This document shows positions 24,873-33,236 of a stretch of DNA of 64,000 bases, piece by piece. The position numbers and the translations under genes are program-made. Origin of the DNA: Mycetocola miduiensis (GTDB lineage: Bacteria; Actinomycetota; Actinomycetes; Actinomycetales; Microbacteriaceae); assembly GCF_900115155.1 (NCBI RefSeq), contig NZ_FOVM01000006.1:62001-126000 (forward strand), written 5' to 3'. The notes beneath the pieces are model-generated. The model was not told the DNA's origin, did not search any database, and saw only the letters and a program-made list of their open reading frames with translations. Position 1 is the first letter of the stretch. Every line of letters begins with the position of its first letter.

Positions 24873-26387
24873 ATGTCCTCGGACACTGTTTCACTGGTTC
24901 CATCCCCTGTCGTTTCAGCGAACGGGATTTTCAAAAGCTTCGGCGGTGTCCCCGCTCTGGTCGACGTTTCCATCGACCTGATTCCCGGTGAAGTGCACTG
25001 CCTCGCCGGTGAAAACGGCTGCGGCAAGTCCACCCTCATCAAGATCATCTCCGGTGTTGAGCGACCCGACTCAGGCGAAATCCTCATCGACGGTGTCTCA
25101 CACAGTCACATCAACGCCAATGCCGCCATCAAGAGCGGCATCCAGGTGATCTATCAGGATTTCTCGCTCTTTCCCAACCTCACCGTCGCTGAGAACATCG
25201 TTCTGACGGCAGAGGTCGCGCGTCGGCGACGTCTCTACTCGCCGGCCTCCGTCCGACCGAAAGCCGAAGAGATTTTGCGCGACCTGGGGCTTGATCTCGA
25301 CCTCGATCGCGAGGTGAGCGAACTCTCCGTCGCCGATAAGCAGCTCACTGCGATCTGCCGAGCTCTCGTCAATGACGCGCGCGCCATCATCATGGATGAG
25401 CCGACGACCGCTCTCACGCACAGCGAAGTCAGCCGCCTCTTCGCCCTTGTAGAACGTCTTCGTGCCCGAGGTGTGGCACTGATGTTCGTCTCACACAAGC
25501 TCGAAGAGGTGCTCGCCATCTCACAACGGTTGACGATCATGCGATCAGGCCGGCAGATCGTAACTGGCCCGACGACCGACTTCGACGAGCGTTCGATCTC
25601 GCACTACATGACTGGGCGCGAAGTCGACGAATCGCGAGTCGTGAGCGAACTTGATGCCACTGCGCCCCTCGCTCTGGAATTGGTCGATCTTTCACTCGCA
25701 GGGGCCTATCGGAACATTTCATTCGGCTTACGGCGTGGCGAGATTCTCGGCGTGACGGGTTTGTTGGGGTCCGGCCGCACTGAGATCGCTGAGTCGCTCT
25801 TCGGTGTGACGCCCGCCGACGAAGGCCAGATCAAGGTCAACGGTGCGCCCGTCAGGATTCGATCGATTCAGGATGCTGTGTCCGCGGGTATCGGGTACGT
25901 TCCGGAAGACCGCCTGTCGCAGGGGCTGTTCCTCGAGAAATCCATCGCCGACAACATCGTCGCCTCCTCACTGCGATCGCATCGCACGCGCTGGGGGACG
26001 CTCAGCCGGGACGCCATCGCGTCCACGATCAAGCACTATTTCCACGGGCTGAAGATCAACGCACGAAACGCTCAGGCACCCGTTCGGACCCTCTCCGGAG
26101 GCAACGCGCAACGTGTTGTCCTGGCGAAATGGCTGGCAACGTCGCCGACCGTGCTCTTGCTCAATGGCCCAACCGTCGGCGTGGACGTCGGATCCAAGCA
26201 AGAAATCCTGGAGCTGCTCCGGGTGGAAGCGGCGAAGGGGATGTCGGTGATCGTCATCTCCGATGACGCGCCCGAACTGGTTTCCTCATGCCATCGTGTG
26301 CTCGTCATCAAGCAGGGACGTTTGACACACATCCTCGAAGGAGACGAAATCACGGTGGATACGATTCAAGAGAGGATGTCGGCCTGA
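24873..26387 (+). CDS. RbsA-like sugar ABC transporter, double ATPase
   Basis: 504 residues with two nucleotide-binding halves; the start is ATG 24873 with AAAGG upstream. Half one has Walker A GENGCGKST and Walker B AIIMDEPTTALT. Half two has LLGSGRTE in place of a standard Walker A and LSGGNAQRVVLAKWLA, then LLLNGPTVGVDVG, where the aspartate of Walker B is replaced by asparagine/glycine. This asymmetry is usual for the second half of RbsA-like ATPases. It energises uptake of the operon's sugar. Confidence 0.9.
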   Translation: MSSDTVSLVPSPVVSANGIFKSFGGVPALVDVSIDLIPGEVHCLAGENGCGKSTLIKIISGVERPDSGEILIDGVSHSHINANAAIKSGIQVIYQDFSLFPNLTVAENIVLTAEVARRRRLYSPASVRPKAEEILRDLGLDLDLDREVSELSVADKQLTAICRALVNDARAIIMDEPTTALTHSEVSRLFALVERLRARGVALMFVSHKLEEVLAISQRLTIMRSGRQIVTGPTTDFDERSISHYMTGREVDESRVVSELDATAPLALELVDLSLAGAYRNISFGLRRGEILGVTGLLGSGRTEIAESLFGVTPADEGQIKVNGAPVRIRSIQDAVSAGIGYVPEDRLSQGLFLEKSIADNIVASSLRSHRTRWGTLSRDAIASTIKHYFHGLKINARNAQAPVRTLSGGNAQRVVLAKWLATSPTVLLLNGPTVGVDVGSKQEILELLRVEAAKGMSVIVISDDAPELVSSCHRVLVIKQGRLTHILEGDEITVDTIQERMSA

Positions 26388-27433
26388 TGGATGTGATCCG
26401 CAGACTGCGAGGCTCCAACAACGAAGGCGTGCTCGCGCTCGTCCTGGTGGGGTTTATCGTGGCGATGTCGATCGCCAATCCCACGTTCTTCACCCTGAAC
26501 ACCGGGTTCTCCATCCTGCGAAGCTCGATCGTTCCGGTGATCTTCGCTCTGGGTGTACTGATCGTCGTGGTCACGGGCGGAATCGACGTCTCGTTCGCCG
26601 CCATCGCGATCTTCGCCGGCTATGCGACCGTGTCGTTCTGCCTCAATATGGGCTTCGACCCGGGGATTCTAGGGATCTTCGCCATTGCGGTCGGGGTGGG
26701 TTCGCTCCTCGGTCTCATCAACGGAATCGTTATCGCCCGGTTTAACCTGCCCACGCTTATTGTGACTCTGGGAACGCAAGGTGTGTTCTTCGGAGCGATG
26801 TACACCTACGTCGGAGCACAGTATTACGCCGAACTGCCAGGGTCGATGGCTGCTCTCGCCACGAGCAACCTCCTAGATGTCACCACGAGCGCGGGGCGTG
26901 CCTACCTGCACGTGCTGGTAGTGCCTGTGCTGTTGTTGTGCGTGCTCGTCGCCTGGGTTCTGAAGCGGACGATGTTCGGCCGCTCGCTCTACGCGATCGG
27001 CGGTGATATCGAGGCCGCAAGGCGCGCCGGGTTCCTCGTCAAACGCACGCAGGTGTGGGTCTATGTCATGGTCGGCGCTCTCGCCGCCGTCGCAGGGATC
27101 GTGCACATCGTCCTCAGCCGCAGCGCGAACCCGCGCGACCTCGTCGGCGGTGAACTGGACATCATCGCCGCTGTTGTCCTCGGCGGCGCGTCAATCTTCG
27201 GTGGACGCGGGTCCGTGATCGGCACGGTGCTCGGCGTGCTCCTTGTTCAGGTGATCAAGAACAGCCTCCTGCTGGTCGGCGTGCCGAGCGCATGGCTACG
27301 CACCGCCGTAGGGATTCTGCTCGTTCTCGGTGTCGGCATTCAGGCGGTCGCTGCTCGACGGGATTCGCGGCAAAAACGTGTCATCGACGAGGTCGACGCC
27401 GAGCAGAAGCATGAAGAGAAGGTGGAATCATGA
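26387..27433 (+). CDS. RbsC-like sugar ABC transporter permease 1
   Basis: 348 residues from ATG 26387, which overlaps the ATPase stop by one base (TGATG). It has about nine hydrophobic helices, the BPD_transp_2 pattern VVTGGIDVSFAAIAIFAGY and the coupling region AIGGDIEAARRAGFLVKRTQ. It is the first of two adjacent, different permeases, so the transporter probably uses a heterodimer. The C-terminal tail is highly charged. Confidence 0.9.
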   Translation: MDVIRRLRGSNNEGVLALVLVGFIVAMSIANPTFFTLNTGFSILRSSIVPVIFALGVLIVVVTGGIDVSFAAIAIFAGYATVSFCLNMGFDPGILGIFAIAVGVGSLLGLINGIVIARFNLPTLIVTLGTQGVFFGAMYTYVGAQYYAELPGSMAALATSNLLDVTTSAGRAYLHVLVVPVLLLCVLVAWVLKRTMFGRSLYAIGGDIEAARRAGFLVKRTQVWVYVMVGALAAVAGIVHIVLSRSANPRDLVGGELDIIAAVVLGGASIFGGRGSVIGTVLGVLLVQVIKNSLLLVGVPSAWLRTAVGILLVLGVGIQAVAARRDSRQKRVIDEVDAEQKHEEKVES

Positions 27434-28563
27434 GCCCGGACACAAAGGTGCGCAATGGCGCATCGGGGGCGAGCGCCCTTCTTCCCCGCGTCAATGACCA
27501 GCTCGAAAGTTGGACGCAGCGTCTGGTCCGCGGCTCCGGGGCACACCGAGGCGCCGGACGCATGGTCGTTGCGTTGCTGATCGCCTTCGCTCTCTTCACC
27601 GCCCTGAACCCGCGGGTCTTCCTCAGCCCGATCAACCTGCAGAACATCGCCGTCGCCGCCCCCGAGATCGGCATCATCTCGATCGCGATGATGCTCGTCA
27701 TGCTGACCGGCGGAATCGACCTGTCGCTGGTTGCGATCGCCAACTTCTCGGCAATCACCATCTCCATGCTGCACAACACAATCGCTGCGAGCGACCCCGC
27801 ACTGGCGAACAGTCTCGGGATTGTCATTGTGCTCGCTGGAATCGTCGTCGGCATGCTGGGCGGAGCGGTGAACGGATTTCTGGTCAGCGTCGTAGGAATC
27901 ACACCGATCCTGGCGACTCTCGCCACAATGCAGATCTATAACGGGATGGCGATCGTGTGGACGGGAGGAACGACCCTCTACGGCGCCCCGCAGCTGCTGG
28001 CTACGATCGGCCAGACAGCGGTCGCGAACGCTCCGCTGCTGTTTATCATCTTCCTGGCTGTTGCCGTCCTGATCGCGATCCTCGTGAACCGCACGGCCCT
28101 CGGCCGCATGATCCAGCTCGAAGGAGCGAATCCCGTCGCCGCGCGGTACTCGGCGATCCCGAGACGTGCCGTGCTCATGAAGACCTACACCTATGGAGGA
28201 ATGCTGGCGGGTCTCGCCGGGGTGCTGTTCCTTGCCCGCAACCCGACGGCATCCGCTGATTACGGCGCTTCGTATGTTCTTCTGGTGATCGTGATCGCGG
28301 TACTCGGCGGCACCAATCCGACCGGTGGTTTCGCGTCGGTTACCGGTGTGGTGCTTGCGACCCTGACGCTGCAGGTGGTCTCCAGCGGCTTCACCGCGAT
28401 CCGGCTCTCCTCATACGAATACGCGATCGCCCAGGGTGTGATCCTGATCGCTGTGATGATCCTGGATGCCGTGTCGTCGACACGAGCGAGACGGCAGAAG
28501 AAAGTCGCCTCGGCGCCCCGCTCCGATGTCCCGACTCCCGAGACCGCCCTCCCCCGAGCCTGA
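27430..28563 (+). CDS. RbsC-like sugar ABC transporter permease 2
   Basis: 377 residues starting at ATG 27430 and overlapping the first permease by four bases. It has the same BPD_transp_2 fold (MLTGGIDLSLVAIANFSAI, LEGANPVAARYSAIPRRAVL). It has cytoplasmic extensions at both ends not seen in short RbsC proteins. It pairs with permease 1. It is followed 20 bases later by dhaK. Confidence 0.9.
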   Translation: MSPDTKVRNGASGASALLPRVNDQLESWTQRLVRGSGAHRGAGRMVVALLIAFALFTALNPRVFLSPINLQNIAVAAPEIGIISIAMMLVMLTGGIDLSLVAIANFSAITISMLHNTIAASDPALANSLGIVIVLAGIVVGMLGGAVNGFLVSVVGITPILATLATMQIYNGMAIVWTGGTTLYGAPQLLATIGQTAVANAPLLFIIFLAVAVLIAILVNRTALGRMIQLEGANPVAARYSAIPRRAVLMKTYTYGGMLAGLAGVLFLARNPTASADYGASYVLLVIVIAVLGGTNPTGGFASVTGVVLATLTLQVVSSGFTAIRLSSYEYAIAQGVILIAVMILDAVSSTRARRQKKVASAPRSDVPTPETALPRA

Positions 28564-28583
28564 AATCGAAAAGGACGACAAAC

Positions 28584-29585
28584 ATGAAAAAGATAATCAA
28601 CGAACCAGCCGCATTCGTCGACGAATTCGTCGAGGGGATACTGCTCGCGCACCCCGACCTGCTCAAGGCGCCCACCGCTGATCGGCGAATCCTGGTGCGG
28701 GCGGATGCCCCGGTGGCGGGCAAAGTGGGCATCGTGACCGGTGGCGGGTCTGGGCACCTTCCGTTGTTCAAGGGATACGTCGGCCGCGGACTCTGCGACG
28801 GTGTGGCCATCGGGAATGTGTTCTCCTCGCCGTCCTCTGCGCAGGTTCTCGAAGCGACCAAGGCGGTCAGCGGGGGAGCCGGCGTGCTCTACCTCTACGG
28901 CAACTATGGCGGCGACGTGTTCAACTTCGACCTCGCGACAGACATGGCGGAGCTCGAGGGTATCCGTACCGTCACTGTGCTCGGGCGCGACGACGTCGCA
29001 AGCCAGCCGAAGGAACGGGCGGCGGACCGGCGCGGCGTCGCGGGCATCCTGTTCGCCTACAAGGCTGCCGGAGCTGCCGCGGAGCGCGGTGATTCGCTTG
29101 ACCAGGTCGCCGCGGTCGCTGAAGACATCATCGACAACACCGCAACGATGGGAATCGGCCTCTCGCCGACGATCCTGCCGACCACCGCTAAGCCGAGCTT
29201 CGAACTCGGTGACGGTGAGATGGAAGTGGGCATCGGCATCCACGGTGAGCCGGGATTTCACCGCGGCGAGCTCGAGACCGCGGATCAGATCGCAGAGAGC
29301 CTCACCGAGCGGCTCGTCGCCGACCTCGGAATCTCCTCGGGCGATCGCGTCGCTGTGCTCGTGAACGGCATGGGGGCCACGCCGCTCGAAGAGCTCTACC
29401 TTCTCTTCAGACGTGTGCACCAGTTGCTCACCGAGAAGGGAATCTCGATCGACAAAAACTATGTCGGTGAGTATGCCACGAGCCTCGAGATGGCCGGAGC
29501 ATCCATTTCTCTGCTGGCGCTGAACGATGAGCGGCTCGCTCTTCTCAACACACCGGCCGAGTCCCCGTTCTTCAAGGAAGCGTGA
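28584..29585 (+). CDS. DhaK-type kinase subunit (dihydroxyacetone or ketotetrose kinase)
   Basis: A 333-residue DhaK domain: IVTGGGSGHLPLFKGYVG, YGNYGGDVFNFDLA and GIGIHGEPG, whose histidine covalently binds the ketone substrate in DhaK. The ATP-binding domain is encoded by the next gene. Relatives phosphorylate dihydroxyacetone, and other branches phosphorylate erythruloses or apulose. No PTS partner gene (DhaM) is nearby, so ATP is the probable donor through DhaL. The substrate should be the ketose made inside this operon. Confidence 0.85.
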   Translation: MKKIINEPAAFVDEFVEGILLAHPDLLKAPTADRRILVRADAPVAGKVGIVTGGGSGHLPLFKGYVGRGLCDGVAIGNVFSSPSSAQVLEATKAVSGGAGVLYLYGNYGGDVFNFDLATDMAELEGIRTVTVLGRDDVASQPKERAADRRGVAGILFAYKAAGAAAERGDSLDQVAAVAEDIIDNTATMGIGLSPTILPTTAKPSFELGDGEMEVGIGIHGEPGFHRGELETADQIAESLTERLVADLGISSGDRVAVLVNGMGATPLEELYLLFRRVHQLLTEKGISIDKNYVGEYATSLEMAGASISLLALNDERLALLNTPAESPFFKEA

Positions 29586-29593
29586 AAACAGTC

Positions 29594-30223
29594 ATGAATG
29601 GAAACGAACTGAGCATCGCGGTGCGCAATTGCCTCGCGGAATTCACTACCTACTCCGAAGAACTCGGAGACCTCGACCAGGCTCTGGGCGACGGGGACCT
29701 TGGGATCACAGTCTCGTTGGGCGCTGCCGCTGCCACGGAGGCGTTGGACGTGCTTTCGGATGGCGCAACCCCGACGGAGGTCGTTCTGGCCTGCGCGAAG
29801 GCGTTCGCTAACGCAAACCCGTCCACCATGGCCGCGCTGGTTGCTGGCGCGCTTCTCGCCGGATCGCGTGTCTGGGGCGATTCGCCCACCGTGGAAGGCG
29901 ACCAGATCGGACGATTCGCCCGGGCAGCTGCCGAGTCCATCAGCCAGCGTGGCAAATCGCAGGTGGGCGACAAGACGATTCTCGACGCCATGTTCCCGGC
30001 GGCGGAGGCTCTGCTGGCACCGGCCGCCGGAGCGAACGCACTCGATGCTGCCATCGACGCAGCCGAGCGCGGCGTCGTCGTGTCGAAGGAACTGCAGTCC
30101 CGCCGCGGCCGGGCATCGTGGCTGCAGGAGCGCAGCATCGGACTCCAGGACCCGGGAGCGACCGCTTTCCTGAGGTTCCTGCAGTCGTGGAAGTCGGCGA
30201 ACGCGTCCGCCACAGCATCCTGA
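29594..30223 (+). CDS. DhaL-type ATP-binding kinase subunit
   Basis: 209 residues from ATG 29594; a GTG at 29582 overlapping the dhaK stop (GTGA) is an alternative start. The motif LGDGDLGITVSLG holds the aspartates that bind Mg-ATP, and NPSTMAALVAGALLAG and GDKTILDAMFPA follow the DhaL pattern. It completes the two-subunit kinase with DhaK. The ribosome site AAGGAAG at 29574-29580 sits 13 bases from the ATG and 1 base from the GTG, so the start is uncertain. Confidence 0.85.
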   Translation: MNGNELSIAVRNCLAEFTTYSEELGDLDQALGDGDLGITVSLGAAAATEALDVLSDGATPTEVVLACAKAFANANPSTMAALVAGALLAGSRVWGDSPTVEGDQIGRFARAAAESISQRGKSQVGDKTILDAMFPAAEALLAPAAGANALDAAIDAAERGVVVSKELQSRRGRASWLQERSIGLQDPGATAFLRFLQSWKSANASATAS

Positions 30224-30237
30224 ATCGGAGACAGACA

Positions 30238-31128
30238 ATGACGAAGATCGCATACCTCGGGCTCGGCACGATGGGCCTTGGCATGGTAAAGAACCTGATC
30301 GGTGCCGGCCACCAAGTAACGGTGTGGAACCGGTCGGAGACGCCGCTGGGGGCGGCGGTTGAATCCGGGGCAACGTCAGCGCCGACCGTCTCGGCTGCGG
30401 TCGCGGGCGCCGACGTGGTCATGTACTGCCTCAGCGATGACGCCGCGGTGAATGCCGTCGTGCTCGGCGACGACGGGCTCGCGTCGGTTGTCGATGACAC
30501 CTCGATCGTGATCGACCTGTCGACCATCAGCCCCGAGGCGAGCGCCGCAGAGCGTGAGGCATTCGAAGCGAGAGGAGTTCGCTTTCTCGACGCTCCCGTC
30601 TTCGGCTCGCGCGGCGAAGCCAACAACGGCGGCTTGTGGATCGTGGTCGGCGGAGACGCCGAGACATTCGAAGAGGCGCGCGGTGTGCTCGAGCCCGTCA
30701 GCGAGACGGTGCACCTCATGGGTCCCGGTGGTTCTGGCGTTCGGATGAAGCTGGTTGGAAACCTCGTGGTCGCTTCGCAACTGTTGGCGCTGGGTGAGTC
30801 ACTCACACTTGCGGCCAAGGCGGGCCTCGACCTTCACAAGGTGTTGGGCGTGCTGAAGGTCACTGATTTCCGTTCGCCCATTTTCGATGGTGTCGGACCC
30901 GCCGTGCTCGCCGATGACTACTCGCCCTCGTTCGCGCTCAAGCTGATGCAGAAAGACAGCCGCCTCATCCAGGCTTTTGCGTCAGATCTCGACATGTCGG
31001 TGCCCAGTGTTTCTGCCGCGGCTCAGTACGTCGATGCCGCCATGGACGCGGGGTGGGCCGAGCAGAACGCGTCGGCAATGATCAAGGCGGTTGCTGCCGA
31101 AGCGGGAGTGTCGCTCGTTCGCGCTTAG
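30238..31128 (+). CDS. 3-hydroxyisobutyrate dehydrogenase-family (beta-hydroxyacid) dehydrogenase
   Basis: 296 residues from ATG 30238. The N-terminal Rossmann motif is YLGLGTMGLGMVKNL; DAPVFGSRGEANNGGL is the substrate signature and GGSGVRMKLVGNLVVA carries the catalytic lysine. Relatives act on 3-hydroxyisobutyrate, tartronate semialdehyde or threonate. As the last gene of an operon with DhaKL and a sugar importer, it may oxidise a polyol acid or reduce an aldehyde. The substrate is not known. Confidence 0.85.
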   Translation: MTKIAYLGLGTMGLGMVKNLIGAGHQVTVWNRSETPLGAAVESGATSAPTVSAAVAGADVVMYCLSDDAAVNAVVLGDDGLASVVDDTSIVIDLSTISPEASAAEREAFEARGVRFLDAPVFGSRGEANNGGLWIVVGGDAETFEEARGVLEPVSETVHLMGPGGSGVRMKLVGNLVVASQLLALGESLTLAAKAGLDLHKVLGVLKVTDFRSPIFDGVGPAVLADDYSPSFALKLMQKDSRLIQAFASDLDMSVPSVSAAAQYVDAAMDAGWAEQNASAMIKAVAAEAGVSLVRA

Positions 31129-31143
31129 CCGCGATTTCGGTCT

Positions 31144-31171
31144 GCTCGCGCCCTGAATTCCGGGCGCGAGC
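31144..31171 (+). terminator. Terminator-like hairpin at operon end
   Basis: Perfect 10-bp stem GCTCGCGCCC / GGGCGCGAGC with an 8-base loop, 15 bases after the last gene of the DhaKL operon. There is no U-run, which is common among high-GC actinobacterial terminators. Confidence 0.6.
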
Positions 31172-31182
31172 GGACCTGACTC

Positions 31183-31513
31183 TCAATCCATGGTCCGATT
31201 GTCGGCTTCCGTCCCGGTCGACTGAGAACTGGGTTGCCGCCGTGGTTGCCGGGACTTGTTCACAGATGCCACTCGACGCGCCTGTGACAGAAGAGAGTCA
31301 GGCGGACCGAACCAGCCCGCCTTCGGCAGCAGCGACTGAACCGGACTGCCCAGCTCGACCGACAGCCACGCGGCGATATCGATGAGCTCGCCGGCCGCGA
31401 TCGAGCCGGTATCCATGCGGGACCGCTCCAGCGCGTATAGCAGGTCTTCGGTCCCGATGCTTCCGGTGGCGGCGGGCGCGAACGGGCAATTTCGCGGCAA
31501 TCCGCCAGACATC
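31183..31513 (-). pseudogene. 3' remnant of a hydroxymethylglutaryl-CoA lyase gene
   Basis: The minus frame ending in TGA at 31183-31185 encodes CPFAPAATGSIGTEDLLYALE, then DTGSIAAGELIDIAAWLSVEL. This matches the C-terminal end of HMG-CoA lyase (CPFAPGATGN.ATEDLVYML). Only about 110 codons survive. The cut lies near 31500, where a PIN-domain gene begins on the opposite strand. The missing part holds most of the TIM barrel, so it cannot be active. Confidence 0.7.
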
Positions 31514-31529
31514 GGTTCTCGAAAAGATT

Positions 31530-32039
31530 TTGGACGGGAAGGGACGATGCGTTGAGGCGATCGATGGCGAGATTGACGACGCGTCGCGGATCCCGGGCTT
31601 TGAGGAACTCGCGTCACTCCGGGAGCGAGGAGTGCTCGGTGAGCCGATCGGCATCTTCGACGAATTTGAAATCCGGCGGGTCCAAGAGATCCGAGAGGAC
31701 GAAGTGGGTGGCGACGCGGGGGACCCGTTGGACAGCTTGGGTGAAGCGGAGACACTCTTCGTGATCCGCGAGCGCGACGAATTCACCGGCAGCCTTTGGC
31801 TCACGGACGACTGGGCTGCTTACGACTTCGGAAAGCGCTCCGGTGCCACGACTCTCACCACAGTGGATGTGGTTGCCGTTGGTATCGTGCAAGGTATCGT
31901 GACGCTAGATGATGGGTCCATGAATCTCGGGCTCATGGGAACCAAGAGGCGCACACTGCTTTTCGCGCCTACGTCGGTGGCATCATTGCAGCGAAAGGTA
32001 GACCATTGGGCGGATCGCGAGCTCGACCTCGCCCGATGA
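31530..32039 (+). pseudogene. PIN-like nuclease gene, probably 5'-truncated
   Basis: The plus frame (a TTG at 31530 could start it, though it is open from about 31478) gives VPGFEEL-like RIPGFEELASLRERGVLGEPI, DSLGEAETLFVIRER, SLWLTDDWAAYDFGKRSG and VVAVGIVQGIV. The LTDD-W-A pattern is the C-terminal acidic motif of PIN-domain toxins. The N-terminal strand with the first catalytic aspartate seems to be missing, at the same place where the HMG-CoA lyase remnant is cut. No antitoxin gene is next to it. If the N-terminus is present in another frame it could still be active. Confidence 0.45.
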
Positions 32040-32112
32040 GAGGTCTGTTCCGATCCGTTCAGGGCCGCACAATAGGCCGCCATTTCGGCAAGGGTTATAG
32101 TTCATTCGAGGG

Positions 32113-33144
32113 CTACGCGAGCATCTCCCGCACCATAGGAACCACTTGCGTGCCGTACAGCTCGATGCTCGTCATCAGTTGCTCGTGCGGCATCGTCCCG
32201 TTCGCGTACTTGAGGTCAAAGCGGTCCAGCCCGAGCGTCTGAGCTGTCGCAGCGATTCGCCGCGCGACCGTCTCCGGAGAACCGGCGTACAGCGACCCGT
32301 GCTCGATCTCGCTGAGGTACTCCGCTTCGGTCACCGGCGGCCAGCCGCGCTCGGCGCCGATGCGGTCGCGGTTCTTCTTGAAATGCGGCCAGAGCTGCTC
32401 GCGGGCGAGCTCGTCGGTGGCGGCGATGTGCCCCGGGGAGTGCGCGCCGAGCGGCATCCGCGGCAGGCCAAGCTGGTCGGACGCCCGCCCGTAAAGCTCC
32501 ACGTACGGCAGGAAGCGGCCCGGGTCGCCGCCGATGATCGCGAGCATCATCGGGATACCGGTGCGCACCGACCGCACGACGGACTCCGGTGACCCGCCGA
32601 CGCCGATCCACGCAGTGAGCCGGCCGGACTCGGTCTTGGGGAAGACATCCTGGTCGACGAGCGGGGCGCGGTAACTGCCGGACCAAGTGACCGGCTTCTC
32701 CTTGAGCAGCTGCACGAAGAGGTCGAGCTTCTCATTGAAGAGGGTCTCGTAGTCGGCGAGGTCGAAGCCGAATAGCGGGAACGACTCGGTGAACGAGCCG
32801 CGGCCGAGAATGACTTCCGCGCGACCGTTGCTGGCGGCATCCAGGGTGGAGAAGCGCTCGAAGACGCGAATCGGGTCGTCGCTGGAGAGTACGGTGACGG
32901 CGGTGCCGAGGTGGATGCGTTCGGTCTGGCCGGCGATCGCGGCGAGCACCATGTCGGGGGCGGAGATGGCGAAGTCGTCGCGGTGGTGTTCGCCGATGCC
33001 GATGAAGTCGATGCCGACCTGGTCGGCGAGCACACCCTGGGCGATGACGTTGCGGATCACCTGGGCGTCGCTCTGGCGCTCGCCGGTGCTGTCGACGGTG
33101 ACGTCGCCGAAGGTGTCGAGTCCGAGTTCGAGGTGCTTTGCCAT
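32113..33144 (-). CDS. LLM-class flavin-dependent oxidoreductase
   Basis: A 343-residue luciferase-like monooxygenase fold: IDFIGIGEHHRDDFAISAPD, RIHLGTAVTVLSSDDPIRVFE and GRAEVILGRGS are characteristic of this branch. It uses reduced FMN supplied by another enzyme. The substrate is unknown. It lies between the truncated PIN gene and the DUF2075 gene, and is probably not part of the defence-like cluster. Confidence 0.85.
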   Translation of the reverse strand: MAKHLELGLDTFGDVTVDSTGERQSDAQVIRNVIAQGVLADQVGIDFIGIGEHHRDDFAISAPDMVLAAIAGQTERIHLGTAVTVLSSDDPIRVFERFSTLDAASNGRAEVILGRGSFTESFPLFGFDLADYETLFNEKLDLFVQLLKEKPVTWSGSYRAPLVDQDVFPKTESGRLTAWIGVGGSPESVVRSVRTGIPMMLAIIGGDPGRFLPYVELYGRASDQLGLPRMPLGAHSPGHIAATDELAREQLWPHFKKNRDRIGAERGWPPVTEAEYLSEIEHGSLYAGSPETVARRIAATAQTLGLDRFDLKYANGTMPHEQLMTSIELYGTQVVPMVREMLA

Positions 33145-33236
33145 GGTCCGCCCGTTCTATCTAGGTCGATGCATACGCATCAATTTGCCCAACCGACGAT
33201 ACGCGAATCCTATTCCTCGGCTAACCGAGGAGGTGT

